A stretch of 64,000 nt of DNA, taken from Tepidanaerobacteraceae bacterium. GTDB taxonomy: Bacteria; Bacillota; Thermosediminibacteria; Thermosediminibacterales; Tepidanaerobacteraceae. The DNA is taken from NCBI GenBank assembly GCA_024655905.1, contig JANLFP010000003.1, forward strand, positions 248,001-312,000. The letters run 5' to 3'. A model generated the notes under the pieces. The model was not told where the DNA came from. It made no database searches and saw only the letters and a list, made by a program, of their open reading frames with translations. Every line of letters starts with the position of its first letter. The first letter of the stretch is position 1. A program made the position numbers and the translations under genes. Positions 9,401 through 17,401 of this stretch are shown here, piece after piece.

Positions 9401-11008
9401 ATGACGGATGTATTTTCAAAGCTTTTCTCAGGCAAAAAGCGGGATATTTATTTTGAGAGGGACATGTCCCCCGACAAGAGCAAAAAACTCAAAAAGGACA
9501 TAAAAGAAAACGAGAAAGAGATACATGAGTATCTGTACGACTGCGACGACGTCATAACGAGGGATTTTTACATGGGGCAGGCGCAGAAGCACGAGATGGC
9601 TCTTATGTATATCGACGGCATGGTGAACAAGGGAGATGTACAGGAAGAAATCATGAAATCGCTCATGCTCCTTTCCCGCCAGACGCCATTGGAATACAGC
9701 CTGGGCCAGAACTTTTTCAATATGGTGAAAGAAGGACTGCTGACCGCGGCCGATGTAAAGGAAGTGGACAACTTTGGTGAAGCGGTGCTGGGCATTCTCT
9801 CAGGTGACACAATACTTTTTATAGACAAATTTGAGAAGGCTCTTATAATCAGCACCCGCGGATGGGAAAAGCGCGGCGTGCAGGAGCCCACGACCGAGGC
9901 CGTAATTCGTGGCCCACGCGAAGGATTCACGGAGACTTACCGGGTGAATGTCGCGCTTATCCGCCGCCGAATCAAAGACCCCAATCTCAAGGTAAAGACC
10001 GTAAAGCTGGGGCGCCACACCCGCACCGATGTGGGCGTGCTCTTCATCCAGGGAGTTGCGAAGCCGACCGTAGTTGACGAAGTATTAAAGAGGCTCAACA
10101 CCATCGATATGGCGGGAGTGCTGGAGAGCGGGTATATTGAGCAGATGATAGAGGGAGATTGGCTTTCCCCTTTCCCGCAGCTCAGGCGCACCGAAAGGCC
10201 GGATGTGGTGGCTGCCGGGCTGATTGAAGGCAATGTCGCAATAGTCACCGACAACACACCTTTTGTACTCCTCTGCCCTACTACCTTTTTGAGCCTTTTT
10301 CAGTCTCCCGAAGACTATTATGAACGCTGGTACATCGCTTCAATGATAAGACTTTTGCGCTTTGCCGCAGCCTTTTTCGCCATGACGTTTCCGGCGCTGT
10401 ATATAGCCATGACCGCATTTCATCCCGGAATGCTTCCCACAGATCTGGCGCTGTCCATCGCTGCCACCAGGGAGGGGGTGCCCTTCTCGGCTGTGGTGGA
10501 GGCCGTGGTGATGGTGTTTTCCCTGGAGGTGCTGAGGGAGGCCGGAGTGAGGCTCCCCGGCCCTATAGGCCAGACAATAGGAATTGTGGGAGGCCTTGTA
10601 GTGGGTGAAGCGGCAGTCAGGGCGGGCATCGTGAGCCCCATCATGGTTATCGTTGTGGCGGTAAATGCCATATCTTCCTTTGCCATACCCAACTACAGCG
10701 TGGCCATAGGCTTTCGGCTGCTCACATTCATATTCATAATCCTCGCTGCCATTGCGGGCCTTTACGGTATAATGATGGGGCTTTTGTGGCTTACCATCCA
10801 CCTTGTGACTCTGAAGAGCTTCGGTTCCCATTACCTTTCGCCGTTTGTGTCTTTCAGATTTTCCGAAGTCAAAGACTCTTTTGTGCGCGGCCCCATGCCG
10901 TCGATGGAGATAAGGCCCGGATACACAAGGCCAGAAGACATGGACAGGATGAATGACAGGCGGCATGACAATATGGAGAAGGCAGAGGATGAAAATGCTG
11001 ACAAATAA
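9401..11008 (+). CDS. gerKA: Spore germination receptor subunit A (GerA/GerKA family)
   Basis: A 535-residue GerA-family subunit. A hydrophilic N-terminal domain (about 1-290) contains the conserved DCDDVITRDFYMG and STRGWEKRGVQEP regions. A membrane domain with about five helices follows (from RLLRFAAAFFAMTFPALYIA), including the signature SIAATREGVPFSAVVEA and the PIGQTIGIVGGLVVGEAAV segment. A charged cytoplasmic tail ends the protein. In the family, the A, B and C subunits together form the inner-membrane germinant receptor that opens ion release on nutrient binding. The next gene overlaps its end, showing tight coupling. The ligand cannot be predicted. Confidence 0.95.
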   Translation: MTDVFSKLFSGKKRDIYFERDMSPDKSKKLKKDIKENEKEIHEYLYDCDDVITRDFYMGQAQKHEMALMYIDGMVNKGDVQEEIMKSLMLLSRQTPLEYSLGQNFFNMVKEGLLTAADVKEVDNFGEAVLGILSGDTILFIDKFEKALIISTRGWEKRGVQEPTTEAVIRGPREGFTETYRVNVALIRRRIKDPNLKVKTVKLGRHTRTDVGVLFIQGVAKPTVVDEVLKRLNTIDMAGVLESGYIEQMIEGDWLSPFPQLRRTERPDVVAAGLIEGNVAIVTDNTPFVLLCPTTFLSLFQSPEDYYERWYIASMIRLLRFAAAFFAMTFPALYIAMTAFHPGMLPTDLALSIAATREGVPFSAVVEAVVMVFSLEVLREAGVRLPGPIGQTIGIVGGLVVGEAAVRAGIVSPIMVIVVAVNAISSFAIPNYSVAIGFRLLTFIFIILAAIAGLYGIMMGLLWLTIHLVTLKSFGSHYLSPFVSFRFSEVKDSFVRGPMPSMEIRPGYTRPEDMDRMNDRRHDNMEKAEDENADK

Positions 11009-12092
11009 TGACAAAATAACTGTTTCACAGACGGTGGCTTTGCTCATAACCACCATGCTGGCCACCGGCATACTGGCCCTTCCGCGAAACGTGGCAAACA
11101 AGGCGGGTTCCGACGGATGGCTGCTGGTGCTTTTTGCAGGGGTGCTTTCCTTTTTTTCCAGCATGATAGTGGGCGCTCTGGTTAAAAAGTTCCCCCGCGA
11201 CACCTTCATTGAATACTCGCAGAAAGTGCTGGGAAAGATTCCTGGGTATTTTCTGGGAATAATACTTATCCTGTATTTTTTGTTTATATCGGCCATGTCG
11301 GTCCGCGTGTTTTCGGAAGTCATGAACGCATTCATGCTCATTAACACGCCGCGGGGGTTCATCATAGCCACCATGCTCATAACTTCTGCATATATAATGC
11401 GCCATGGAATAGAACCCATCGCCCGGGCGGGAGAAATCCTCCTGCCGGTGCTCGTGTTTCCCATATTCGCCATGTACCTTACGGCGCTGCCCCGGGCGGA
11501 TTTCAGCGAGCTTTTGCCATTTCTTGATACTCCCGCTAAAACCCTGGCCATTGGGACAGTGCAGAACGCATACAATTTTTTGGGATTTGAGATACTGCTC
11601 ATGGTGGGGCCGTATATGCGGAGCCCCGAAAGAGTGATGTGGGCGCTGCTTTTTGCCATGGGGTTCATTACCTTGATGTATCTGTTTATAGTTGTAATAG
11701 TATTCGCTTCCATAGGGGTGGAGGATACGCGCATATTGCTGTGGCCAGCCATGTCCATCATAAGGACCATCATGGCTCCCGGCGGGGTGTTCGAACGGCT
11801 GGACGCGCTTGCCCTCGCTCTCTGGACCATTGCCTCCTTCACCACAATAAACGGAATGTATTATGCGGGGACCCTGGCGGCGGCTCATTTGGCAGGTGTA
11901 GGGGAATTCAAATTCTTCGTGACGATTTTTCTTCCATGGGTATACCTGATATCCACAATTCCGGGCAATCCGCTGGATACCATGAGATGGACGCAAATTT
12001 CGGGAGTAGCAGGCCTGGTCATAGCGGTTATAATCCCGGCGATAGTACTGGCTGCAAGCACCGTTAGAAAAAAGGGAGGCAGCGCCTCATGA
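10989..12092 (+). CDS. gerKB: Spore germination receptor subunit B (GerB/GerKB family)
   Basis: A protein of about 367 residues with ten or so predicted membrane helices, in the GerB branch of the amino acid transporter superfamily. It opens with the typical DKITVSQTVALLITTMLAT and then ILALPR. GerB subunits form the germinant-binding membrane component. The reading frame could begin at 10953, but GGAGAAGG lies 6 bases before ATG 10989 and GAGG lies 6 bases before ATG 10995, so one of these two is the likely start. It overlaps the tail of the A subunit by 20 bases and shares an ATGA overlap with the C subunit gene. Confidence 0.93.
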   Translation: MKMLTNNDKITVSQTVALLITTMLATGILALPRNVANKAGSDGWLLVLFAGVLSFFSSMIVGALVKKFPRDTFIEYSQKVLGKIPGYFLGIILILYFLFISAMSVRVFSEVMNAFMLINTPRGFIIATMLITSAYIMRHGIEPIARAGEILLPVLVFPIFAMYLTALPRADFSELLPFLDTPAKTLAIGTVQNAYNFLGFEILLMVGPYMRSPERVMWALLFAMGFITLMYLFIVVIVFASIGVEDTRILLWPAMSIIRTIMAPGGVFERLDALALALWTIASFTTINGMYYAGTLAAAHLAGVGEFKFFVTIFLPWVYLISTIPGNPLDTMRWTQISGVAGLVIAVIIPAIVLAASTVRKKGGSAS

Positions 12093-13243
12093 TTTTATCG
12101 GGGAAATTTTTTCGAAGATGCCTGCTGTTTCTCCTGGCAGCGCTTGCTTTCGCCTTTGCAACGGCATGCTGGGACTACAGAGACATAGATAAAAGGATCT
12201 TCGTCGGCGGCGTGGGGATAGATAAAAGCGCGCAGGATGGCAGGCTTGAAATATCGTTCCTGATACCAGTTGTTCGAGCCATAGCAGGTGGCGAAGGTGG
12301 AGGCGGAGGAGGCGGCGGAGGGGAAAAACCCGTTATTGTGGAAAGCACAATAGCCGACACCATTACCGAAGGAGCGAGGAACCTGGCCCTGCGCCTCAAC
12401 CGGGACTTGTTTTTTGAACACATGAGGATAGTGATAATAGGAGAAGAAGCGGCCAGGCAGGGCATGGAGGAGATTATAAACCCTTTCATGCGCCAGACTG
12501 AATTCAACCGCCGGAGCCGCATCGCCATTTCCGAAGGCGAAGCCGGAAAAATCATGGGAATTAAAACAACTATCGAAAAACTGCCTTCGGCGTATCTGGA
12601 ATCCATTTACGGAAATGCCTCGCTTTCCGGTAAATTCGTTGAAGGCGATCTCGGAGATTTTCTTCACCAGATTCATGAATCCGGCGGCAATGCGCTGGTG
12701 GGCAAGGTGATTCCTGGTGCCGATGAAGTGAATATAGGCGGAGGAGCCGTTGTAAAACACTTCAAACTGGCTGGATGGCTTTCGGAAGAAGAAATACAGG
12801 GAATAAACTTTTTTCTCGGGAAAATTACGGGCGGGAGCATAACCGTAGACGACCCCAGAGGCAAGGGCAAATGCACTTTTGTCATGCTGAATGCTCACCG
12901 CAGGCTCCAACTAATCTCGGCAGGAGCCGTGCCCGAGTTTCAACTGAAAGTATTGGCAGAGGGAAACGTTGTGGAAACTACTGAAGGCGTCAGCATGGAT
13001 GTTCAGGATGAGGAAATTATAGAAAGGCTTGTATCCGAAAAAATAAGAACAGAGATATTCAAGGGGATAGCCAGGCTTCAAAATGATTACCGGGTGGACC
13101 TGCTGAAACTCGGCGAATTTCTCCACAGATACCATCCGAAGCTCTGGAGAAATTATGAAGACAGATGGGAAGACATATTCCCCGATGTGAGGATTTCGGT
13201 TAGTGTGACAGCCGATATAAAAAATATCGGCGTTACAAAATGA
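12089..13243 (+). CDS. gerKC: Spore germination lipoprotein subunit C (GerC/GerKC family)
   Basis: A 384-residue Ger(x)C lipoprotein. The signal peptide ends in a lipobox (FATAC, cysteine near residue 27) followed by the family hallmark WDYRDIDKRIFVGGVGIDK. In the family the mature protein is lipid-anchored on the outer face of the spore inner membrane and completes the receptor. An oddity is an eight-glycine run near residue 73 (GGEGGGGGGGGGEKP), in a loop region where homologues are usually short. The gene begins inside the stop of the B subunit gene and is the last of the operon; spoIIR follows after about 100 bases. Confidence 0.93.
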   Translation: MILSGKFFRRCLLFLLAALAFAFATACWDYRDIDKRIFVGGVGIDKSAQDGRLEISFLIPVVRAIAGGEGGGGGGGGGEKPVIVESTIADTITEGARNLALRLNRDLFFEHMRIVIIGEEAARQGMEEIINPFMRQTEFNRRSRIAISEGEAGKIMGIKTTIEKLPSAYLESIYGNASLSGKFVEGDLGDFLHQIHESGGNALVGKVIPGADEVNIGGGAVVKHFKLAGWLSEEEIQGINFFLGKITGGSITVDDPRGKGKCTFVMLNAHRRLQLISAGAVPEFQLKVLAEGNVVETTEGVSMDVQDEEIIERLVSEKIRTEIFKGIARLQNDYRVDLLKLGEFLHRYHPKLWRNYEDRWEDIFPDVRISVSVTADIKNIGVTK

Positions 13244-13339
13244 TTTCATGCAGAGTGAATATTGCACAAAACTTTAAAAACATAATCTGAAATGATTATT
13301 TTGGGCCGCTTTCGGGAATAATGGTAAAGGAATCGATTA

Positions 13340-14089
13340 ATGAAAACAAAGGGAGAGATCGTAATGGGAAGGAAAATCGCCCTCGTGAAAAAAGTGATAA
13401 TGGCCACTTCGGGTCTAATAGTCCTTATGCTTCTTGCGGCAGTCCTCAGCTGCACTGGGATTGCCGGAGGCCCAGCGGAAAATATTGATGCAGGCGGCAA
13501 TGTCACTGCAGACGAGCTTTCGACAAAACTCATCAGGCTTCATATTATAGCAAACAGCGATAATCCGGAAGATCAGGCATTAAAGCTTCGGGTGCGGGAT
13601 GACATAATAAGGGCTTTGGACAGTGAAATGGAAGGGATTAATGATATCAACGCATCCCGGGAATATATAAAGGGGCATTTGAAGGACATTGAAGAAATCG
13701 CCCGGCAGGAAATAAAAAGGAGCGGAAGGGACTATGCGGTAAAAGCCATTTTCGGCAGATTCATGTTTCCGGTAAAGACATATGGATATGTGACCCTTCC
13801 CGCTGGAGAATATGAAGCCCTGCGCGTGATAATCGGAAAAGGTGAGGGAGCGAATTGGTGGTGCGTGCTTTTTCCGCCATTGTGCTTTGTCGACATCACG
13901 CACGGGCTCACCACTGAGGAAGCAAAGACCCGTCTAAGAAGCGTGCTCACCGAACGGGAGCTGGCAGCCGTTGAAACTGCCGCTTCACCGGAAGAAATCC
14001 CTGTTCAGGTGCGCTTTAAAATAGTGGAATGGTGGCAGACCGCCAAAGGCAAAATAAACAGGAGCATCAGGCTGGCATTCAAGCAATGA
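13340..14089 (+). CDS. spoIIR: Stage II sporulation protein R
   Basis: SpoIIR is secreted from the forespore and triggers SpoIIGA-dependent processing of pro-sigma-E in the mother cell. The protein has an N-terminal hydrophobic segment (about residues 20-40) and the diagnostic KLIRLHIIANSDNPEDQALKL, followed by the conserved VRDDIIRALDSEM and the aromatic-rich GEGANWWCVLFPPLCFVD. Length (249, or 241 from ATG 13364) is in the family's range. Two starts are possible: 13340 (AAAGGA ahead) and 13364 (GGGAGAG 6 bases ahead). It stands alone between the germination operon and a structured intergenic element whose left arm begins within the stop codon. Confidence 0.95.
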   Translation: MKTKGEIVMGRKIALVKKVIMATSGLIVLMLLAAVLSCTGIAGGPAENIDAGGNVTADELSTKLIRLHIIANSDNPEDQALKLRVRDDIIRALDSEMEGINDINASREYIKGHLKDIEEIARQEIKRSGRDYAVKAIFGRFMFPVKTYGYVTLPAGEYEALRVIIGKGEGANWWCVLFPPLCFVDITHGLTTEEAKTRLRSVLTERELAAVETAASPEEIPVQVRFKIVEWWQTAKGKINRSIRLAFKQ

Positions 14090-14184
14090 TTCGGGGGCTG
14101 TTTTTCGGCCTCATTTGCTTGAATCAAGCAACCATCACCTGGCCCTCGGGGCCGGGAGCTGAGTCAGGGAACGCCCCCCGAATC
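14088..14184 (+). other. Multi-branched inverted-repeat element after spoIIR
   Basis: Outer arms GATTCGGGGG (14088-14097) and CCCCCGAATC (14175-14184) are perfectly complementary and enclose two smaller hairpins: TTGCTTG/CAAGCAA (14115-14131) and GGCCC/GGGCC (14141-14153). A short outer stem, internal hairpins and a joining segment with TGAGTCAGGGAAC resemble a folded RNA or a mobile palindrome rather than a simple terminator, and there is no T-run. The remaining intergenic bases up to 14449 are AT-rich, and I see no gene in them. Confidence 0.55.
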
Positions 14185-14449
14185 GAGTCTGCCATCCCTT
14201 GAACCTTGTTCAAGCATTTGTATTTGATAAGCAACATCGGACATTCGAGTCCAACTATCCGTCGCTATCCGGGATTAATACATCCTATCAGCATCTATTC
14301 TCGATAATTCCCGTCTATTAAATTTGTTCTAGGTTTTTTCTCAATTTTTCTTTATACCTTCACAAAAAATTAACAAAAAAAGGGCGCCAGCATTATTGAA
14401 TTTTAATGTCAATTGTGCTTTAATTTATTTTGTTTAAAAAGAAGGGAGT

Positions 14450-15964
14450 GTGACTATCAAGATGAAAATTGAAGAACAGCAGGAAACGCCGCTTTTTGCC
14501 GCCTTAAAGAAGTACGTGGAAGACAAAACCATATCCTTCCATGTGCCGGGTCACAAAGGCGGCAGAGGCATACCGGAATTTTGCGATTATGTCGGTAGAA
14601 ATATCCTGGCCATTGATGTCACCGCAGGAATTCTGGACCTGGACACCATATGCAATCCGCTGGGGGTAATCCGTCAGGCGGAAGAACTGGCCGCCATAGC
14701 CTTTGGAGCGGATAGCGCCCATTTTCTGGTAAACGGTACAACCTCGGGCATCCAGGCTATGATACTGGCTGTGGCAGGTCCCGGCGATGAAATCATCCTT
14801 CCCAGGAATGCCCACCGTTCGGCCGTAGGTGGGCTCATCTTGAGCGGTGTAAGGCCGGTTTATATAAAGCCTGTCATTGACGATTATATGGGCATAGCAA
14901 TGGGCATAACTCCCGAAAGCGTCAGGAAAGCCCTTGTCGAGCATCCCAATGCCAAAGCGGTGTTTGTTATAAACCCGACTTATTACGGCGTTGCTTCAAA
15001 CCTTGAAGAGATTGTGGAGATAGCGCACTCCTTTGGCAAACCGGTAATTGTGGATGAAGCTCATGGGGCGCATTTCGGGTTTCACCCCGATCTGCCCCTT
15101 TCAGCCATGGAGGCTGGAGCGGACATGAGCGCCGCTAGCGTACACAAGCTCATCGGCTCCATGACTCAAAGCTCCATACTGCTGGTAAAAAGTCATTTGG
15201 TCGATGACAGGAAGGTAAAGGCCGCCATGAACCTGACGCAGACCACCAGCCCCTCCTACCCTCTGATGGCTTCTCTGGACGTGGCCCGCAAGCAGATGGC
15301 TCTCTCCGGCAGGCAAATGCTGGGCAGGACCCTGGAGCTGTGCGAAAGGGCCAGAAGAGAACTAAACGCCATTGACGGCGTCTATGTGATGGGTCGGGAC
15401 GTTGAAGGCACCGAAGGATGCTTCAGATACGACCTCACAAAACTTGCCATAAATGTCCGGGAACTGGGGCTTTCAGGATTTGAAATGGAAAAAATATTGA
15501 AATACGGCTATCACATCCAGGTGGAACTCTCGGATCTTTACAATGTGCTGGCCGTCGGGGCCATAGGCGATAACGAGGAAAGCATGAACGCTCTGGTAGC
15601 GGCGGTGAGGGACATCGCTGCAAACTACAGCCGCAAAAACGTCATCAAAATAACCTCCGATTTGCCTGAATCCCAGCAGCTTGTCGTCTCACCGCGCTTT
15701 GCCTTTTACAGCGAGAAGCGGGATGTGATGCTTGAGGACGCTGAGGGCGAGATTAGCGCTGAGATGCTCATGGCATATCCTCCGGGCATTCCCATAATCT
15801 GTCCGGGGGAACGCATCACAAGGGATATTATAGAATACGCCAGGGCATTGAAATCAGAAGGATGCCACCTCCAGGGCACCGAAGACCCGGAAGCCGAAGT
15901 AATAAAGGTGCTGGCAGATAAAGACGTGGGAGAATATTACCAGAAGGCTTCGGGCATGGCATAG
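14450..15964 (+). CDS. Orn/Lys/Arg decarboxylase family protein (arginine decarboxylase-like)
   Basis: A fold-type I PLP-dependent decarboxylase of about 500 residues, the short Gram-positive type lacking the N-terminal wing domain. It shows the entry motif FHVPGHKGGRG, the NGTTSGIQAM cofactor-phosphate region, VIVDEAHGAHFGFH, the catalytic lysine in SVHKLIGSMTQSS, and the C-terminal domain with PPGIPIICPGE. Family members decarboxylate arginine, lysine or ornithine; arginine decarboxylase (SpeA/YaaO-like) is most likely by length and motifs. GTG 14450 lies only one base after GGGAG and ATG 14462 lies 13 after it, so the start is uncertain. No polyamine genes are adjacent. A terminator follows. 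Confidence 0.9.
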   Translation: MTIKMKIEEQQETPLFAALKKYVEDKTISFHVPGHKGGRGIPEFCDYVGRNILAIDVTAGILDLDTICNPLGVIRQAEELAAIAFGADSAHFLVNGTTSGIQAMILAVAGPGDEIILPRNAHRSAVGGLILSGVRPVYIKPVIDDYMGIAMGITPESVRKALVEHPNAKAVFVINPTYYGVASNLEEIVEIAHSFGKPVIVDEAHGAHFGFHPDLPLSAMEAGADMSAASVHKLIGSMTQSSILLVKSHLVDDRKVKAAMNLTQTTSPSYPLMASLDVARKQMALSGRQMLGRTLELCERARRELNAIDGVYVMGRDVEGTEGCFRYDLTKLAINVRELGLSGFEMEKILKYGYHIQVELSDLYNVLAVGAIGDNEESMNALVAAVRDIAANYSRKNVIKITSDLPESQQLVVSPRFAFYSEKRDVMLEDAEGEISAEMLMAYPPGIPIICPGERITRDIIEYARALKSEGCHLQGTEDPEAEVIKVLADKDVGEYYQKASGMA

Positions 15965-15994
15965 GGCACTTGCTTGTTTGCTTATTTAAAAATT

Positions 15995-16017
15995 ATCCGG
16001 TCCATCCGGATTTTTTT
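15995..16017 (+). terminator. Terminator after the decarboxylase gene
   Basis: Stem ATCCGG/CCGGAT with loop TCCAT, then seven T's. It overlaps the 3' end of the convergent DUF1858 gene. Confidence 0.85.
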
Positions 16018-16228
16018 ATGATTTGTCGATTCTGGGTAGTTCAAGTTGCTTCAATTCTTTCACGAGCACTTCGGCATCAAGTTTATGGAAGGCCGCGCAT
16101 TCTTCCAGAGTGTTGTTGAGCATTCCGTCGCACGCCAGACACTTGATGCCGAACCTCGCAAGCATCTCGTAAGCTTCGGGATAAAACTCCACGATGTCCT
16201 TCATAAGCGTGTTTTTTGAGATAAACAT
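16016..16228 (-). CDS. DUF1858 domain protein
   Basis: A protein of 70 residues that is a stand-alone DUF1858 domain: KNTLMKDIVEFYPEAYEML, then GIKCLACDG with a cysteine pair, and a helical C-terminus. The domain is also found at the N-terminus of ScdA/RIC-type and hybrid-cluster-related proteins and is frequent in anaerobes; its role is unproved. The Cys-Leu-Ala-Cys pair may bind metal or be redox-active (inference). I chose ATG 16228 because AGGAG lies 9 bases ahead, whereas the frame upstream is only the leader. It is monocistronic and convergent with the decarboxylase. Confidence 0.82.
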   Translation of the reverse strand: MFISKNTLMKDIVEFYPEAYEMLARFGIKCLACDGMLNNTLEECAAFHKLDAEVLVKELKQLELPRIDKS

Positions 16229-16418
16229 CCGCAGCCGCTCCTTTCGCGCTTTTTTGAAAATCAAAGTCGGTGGCCGGAGTAGAAGGATGCCAATTCAAAC
16301 CCGTATATAAATCTTAATGTGAGTTTCGCATACGGCGTTCTGTTTGGGTAAAACCCGGCGATTTCCGGGCACCGGCCAGCAATAGAAGATATTAGCATCA
16401 TAAAATAATTTATTGATT

Positions 16419-16435
16419 GGCACAATAATATTGTG
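16419..16435 (+). promoter_or_regulatory. Palindrome upstream of the SASP gene
   Basis: A 17-base near-perfect palindrome (GCACAATAATATTGTGC) about 25 bases before the start. It could be an operator or a short leader hairpin. It does not match a sigma-54 promoter because the spacing is 7 rather than 5 bases. Confidence 0.5.
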
Positions 16436-16460
16436 CGTAAAAAGTGAAGGAGGTATGCAT

Positions 16461-16667
16461 ATGGCCCGTCGTAGCCGGAGTGTCATGTCCGAAGACCTCA
16501 AGTACGAACTTGCAAGGGAATTGGGAGTGGCAGACACGGTAGCGAAAGAGGGTTGGGGCAGTGTCTCCTCCAGGAATTGCGGCAATCTGGTGAGACTTGC
16601 CATTCAAAAGGCTGAAAAAGCCATGGCGGAAGAGTATGCCAGAACAAATGGAGGACCCCTCAGATAG
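16461..16667 (+). CDS. Alpha/beta-type small acid-soluble spore protein
   Basis: A 68-residue SASP that coats DNA in the spore core, stiffening it into an A-like form and protecting it from UV and heat. The two family signatures are present in slightly divergent form: KYELARELGV and, near the C-terminus, GNLVRLAIQKAEKAM. The germination protease site region is GVADTVAKEGWGS. ATG 16461 is preferred because AAGGAGG ends 7 bases before it; an in-frame ATG 6 bases earlier touches that site. The gene is monocistronic and shares a strong bidirectional terminator with the hydrogenase operon. Confidence 0.9.
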   Translation: MARRSRSVMSEDLKYELARELGVADTVAKEGWGSVSSRNCGNLVRLAIQKAEKAMAEEYARTNGGPLR

Positions 16668-16687
16668 CATCTCCTTTAGAAACGCAC

Positions 16688-16718
16688 AAAACCAGGGTGA
16701 AATTCTGGCCCTGGTTTT
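16688..16718. terminator. Bidirectional terminator between SASP and hydrogenase operon
   Basis: Perfect 10-base arms AAAACCAGGG/CCCTGGTTTT with an 11-base loop. It ends T-rich on the plus strand and A-rich arms give a T-run on the minus strand. It overlaps the stop codon of the cytochrome b gene. Confidence 0.9.
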
Positions 16719-17382
16719 AATTCTGCCCGTTCGAATCTTTGCGCGGCGACACCCTAACCCATCCGGTGAATATGGCCTGCATCCGGGCTATGTCTTCGGT
16801 GTGGGCAAGGTATATGTGCACGATTATTGTCGCAATCAAGTAAATGGTGACATGATACTTGATGAATCTATTGCGCTGGGGAGGCAGTGCTTTTTGAAAA
16901 AAAGTAAAAGGCCATCCCATCGTGTCAAAATAAGAATATAAAAGCAGCATGCCGGCCAGAGAAAGATATATGATGCATGCAAACCATGAGAGATATATTA
17001 ATTTCTGGCCTACGTTCAATTTTGTCCTCAAAGGCGGAGGTTCCTTTCTTAAAAAGAGGTAATACCCGAGCAGGGAAGGAATGGTCCTTATGTCCTGAGC
17101 GTTTATGGAAAAGTCTTTATAATCCCCCGAAACCAGGGCATAGCCGGTGCGAAAGATTACGGCCCCGAAGGCGATAAAACCGGCGGATGCGTGAATAAGC
17201 CGGACGTACCTCATGGCCAGAACGGGTCTTTCAAAGTGCAGCCCCAGCCCGGGCGCTATACCTGTTGCAATGGCGGCGGTGAGACTTGCTGCCAGCACAA
17301 AGTGAAAAATCCTCACTGGTGCGGGGAATAGTAGGAGTTTATTTTGAAAACTCGGTTTATAATCTTTTTTGTTCAGCTTCAT
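16717..17382 (-). CDS. Cytochrome b subunit of [NiFe] hydrogenase
   Basis: A membrane protein of 221 residues with four main hydrophobic helices and histidines placed as in b-type hydrogenase/formate dehydrogenase cytochromes: VRIFHFVLA in helix 1, VRLIHASAGF in helix 2, and YHVTIYLIATIIVHIYLA in the last helix. It would accept electrons from the small subunit on the outer face and pass them to the quinone pool. GGAGG lies 6 bases ahead of ATG 17382, fixing the start. It follows the large subunit gene by 19 bases. No hydrogenase maturation protease or hyp gene is present in this window, so maturation must be encoded elsewhere. Confidence 0.9.
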   Translation of the reverse strand: MKLNKKDYKPSFQNKLLLFPAPVRIFHFVLAASLTAAIATGIAPGLGLHFERPVLAMRYVRLIHASAGFIAFGAVIFRTGYALVSGDYKDFSINAQDIRTIPSLLGYYLFLRKEPPPLRTKLNVGQKLIYLSWFACIIYLSLAGMLLLYSYFDTMGWPFTFFQKALPPQRNRFIKYHVTIYLIATIIVHIYLAHTEDIARMQAIFTGWVRVSPRKDSNGQN

Positions 17383-17401
17383 TTGAAACCTCCGCGATGA
17401 A

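Noticed and set aside
10340-11845. A 501-codon open frame on the minus strand
   Set aside because: It is antisense to the germinant receptor A and B genes, rich in Met/Ser/Thr without domains, and has no binding site. It is a by-product of codon bias.
16413-16440. A sigma-54 promoter (TTGGCAC...TTGTGC) before the SASP gene
   Set aside because: Spacing is two bases too long and the TTGC element is not matched; the palindrome explains the pattern.
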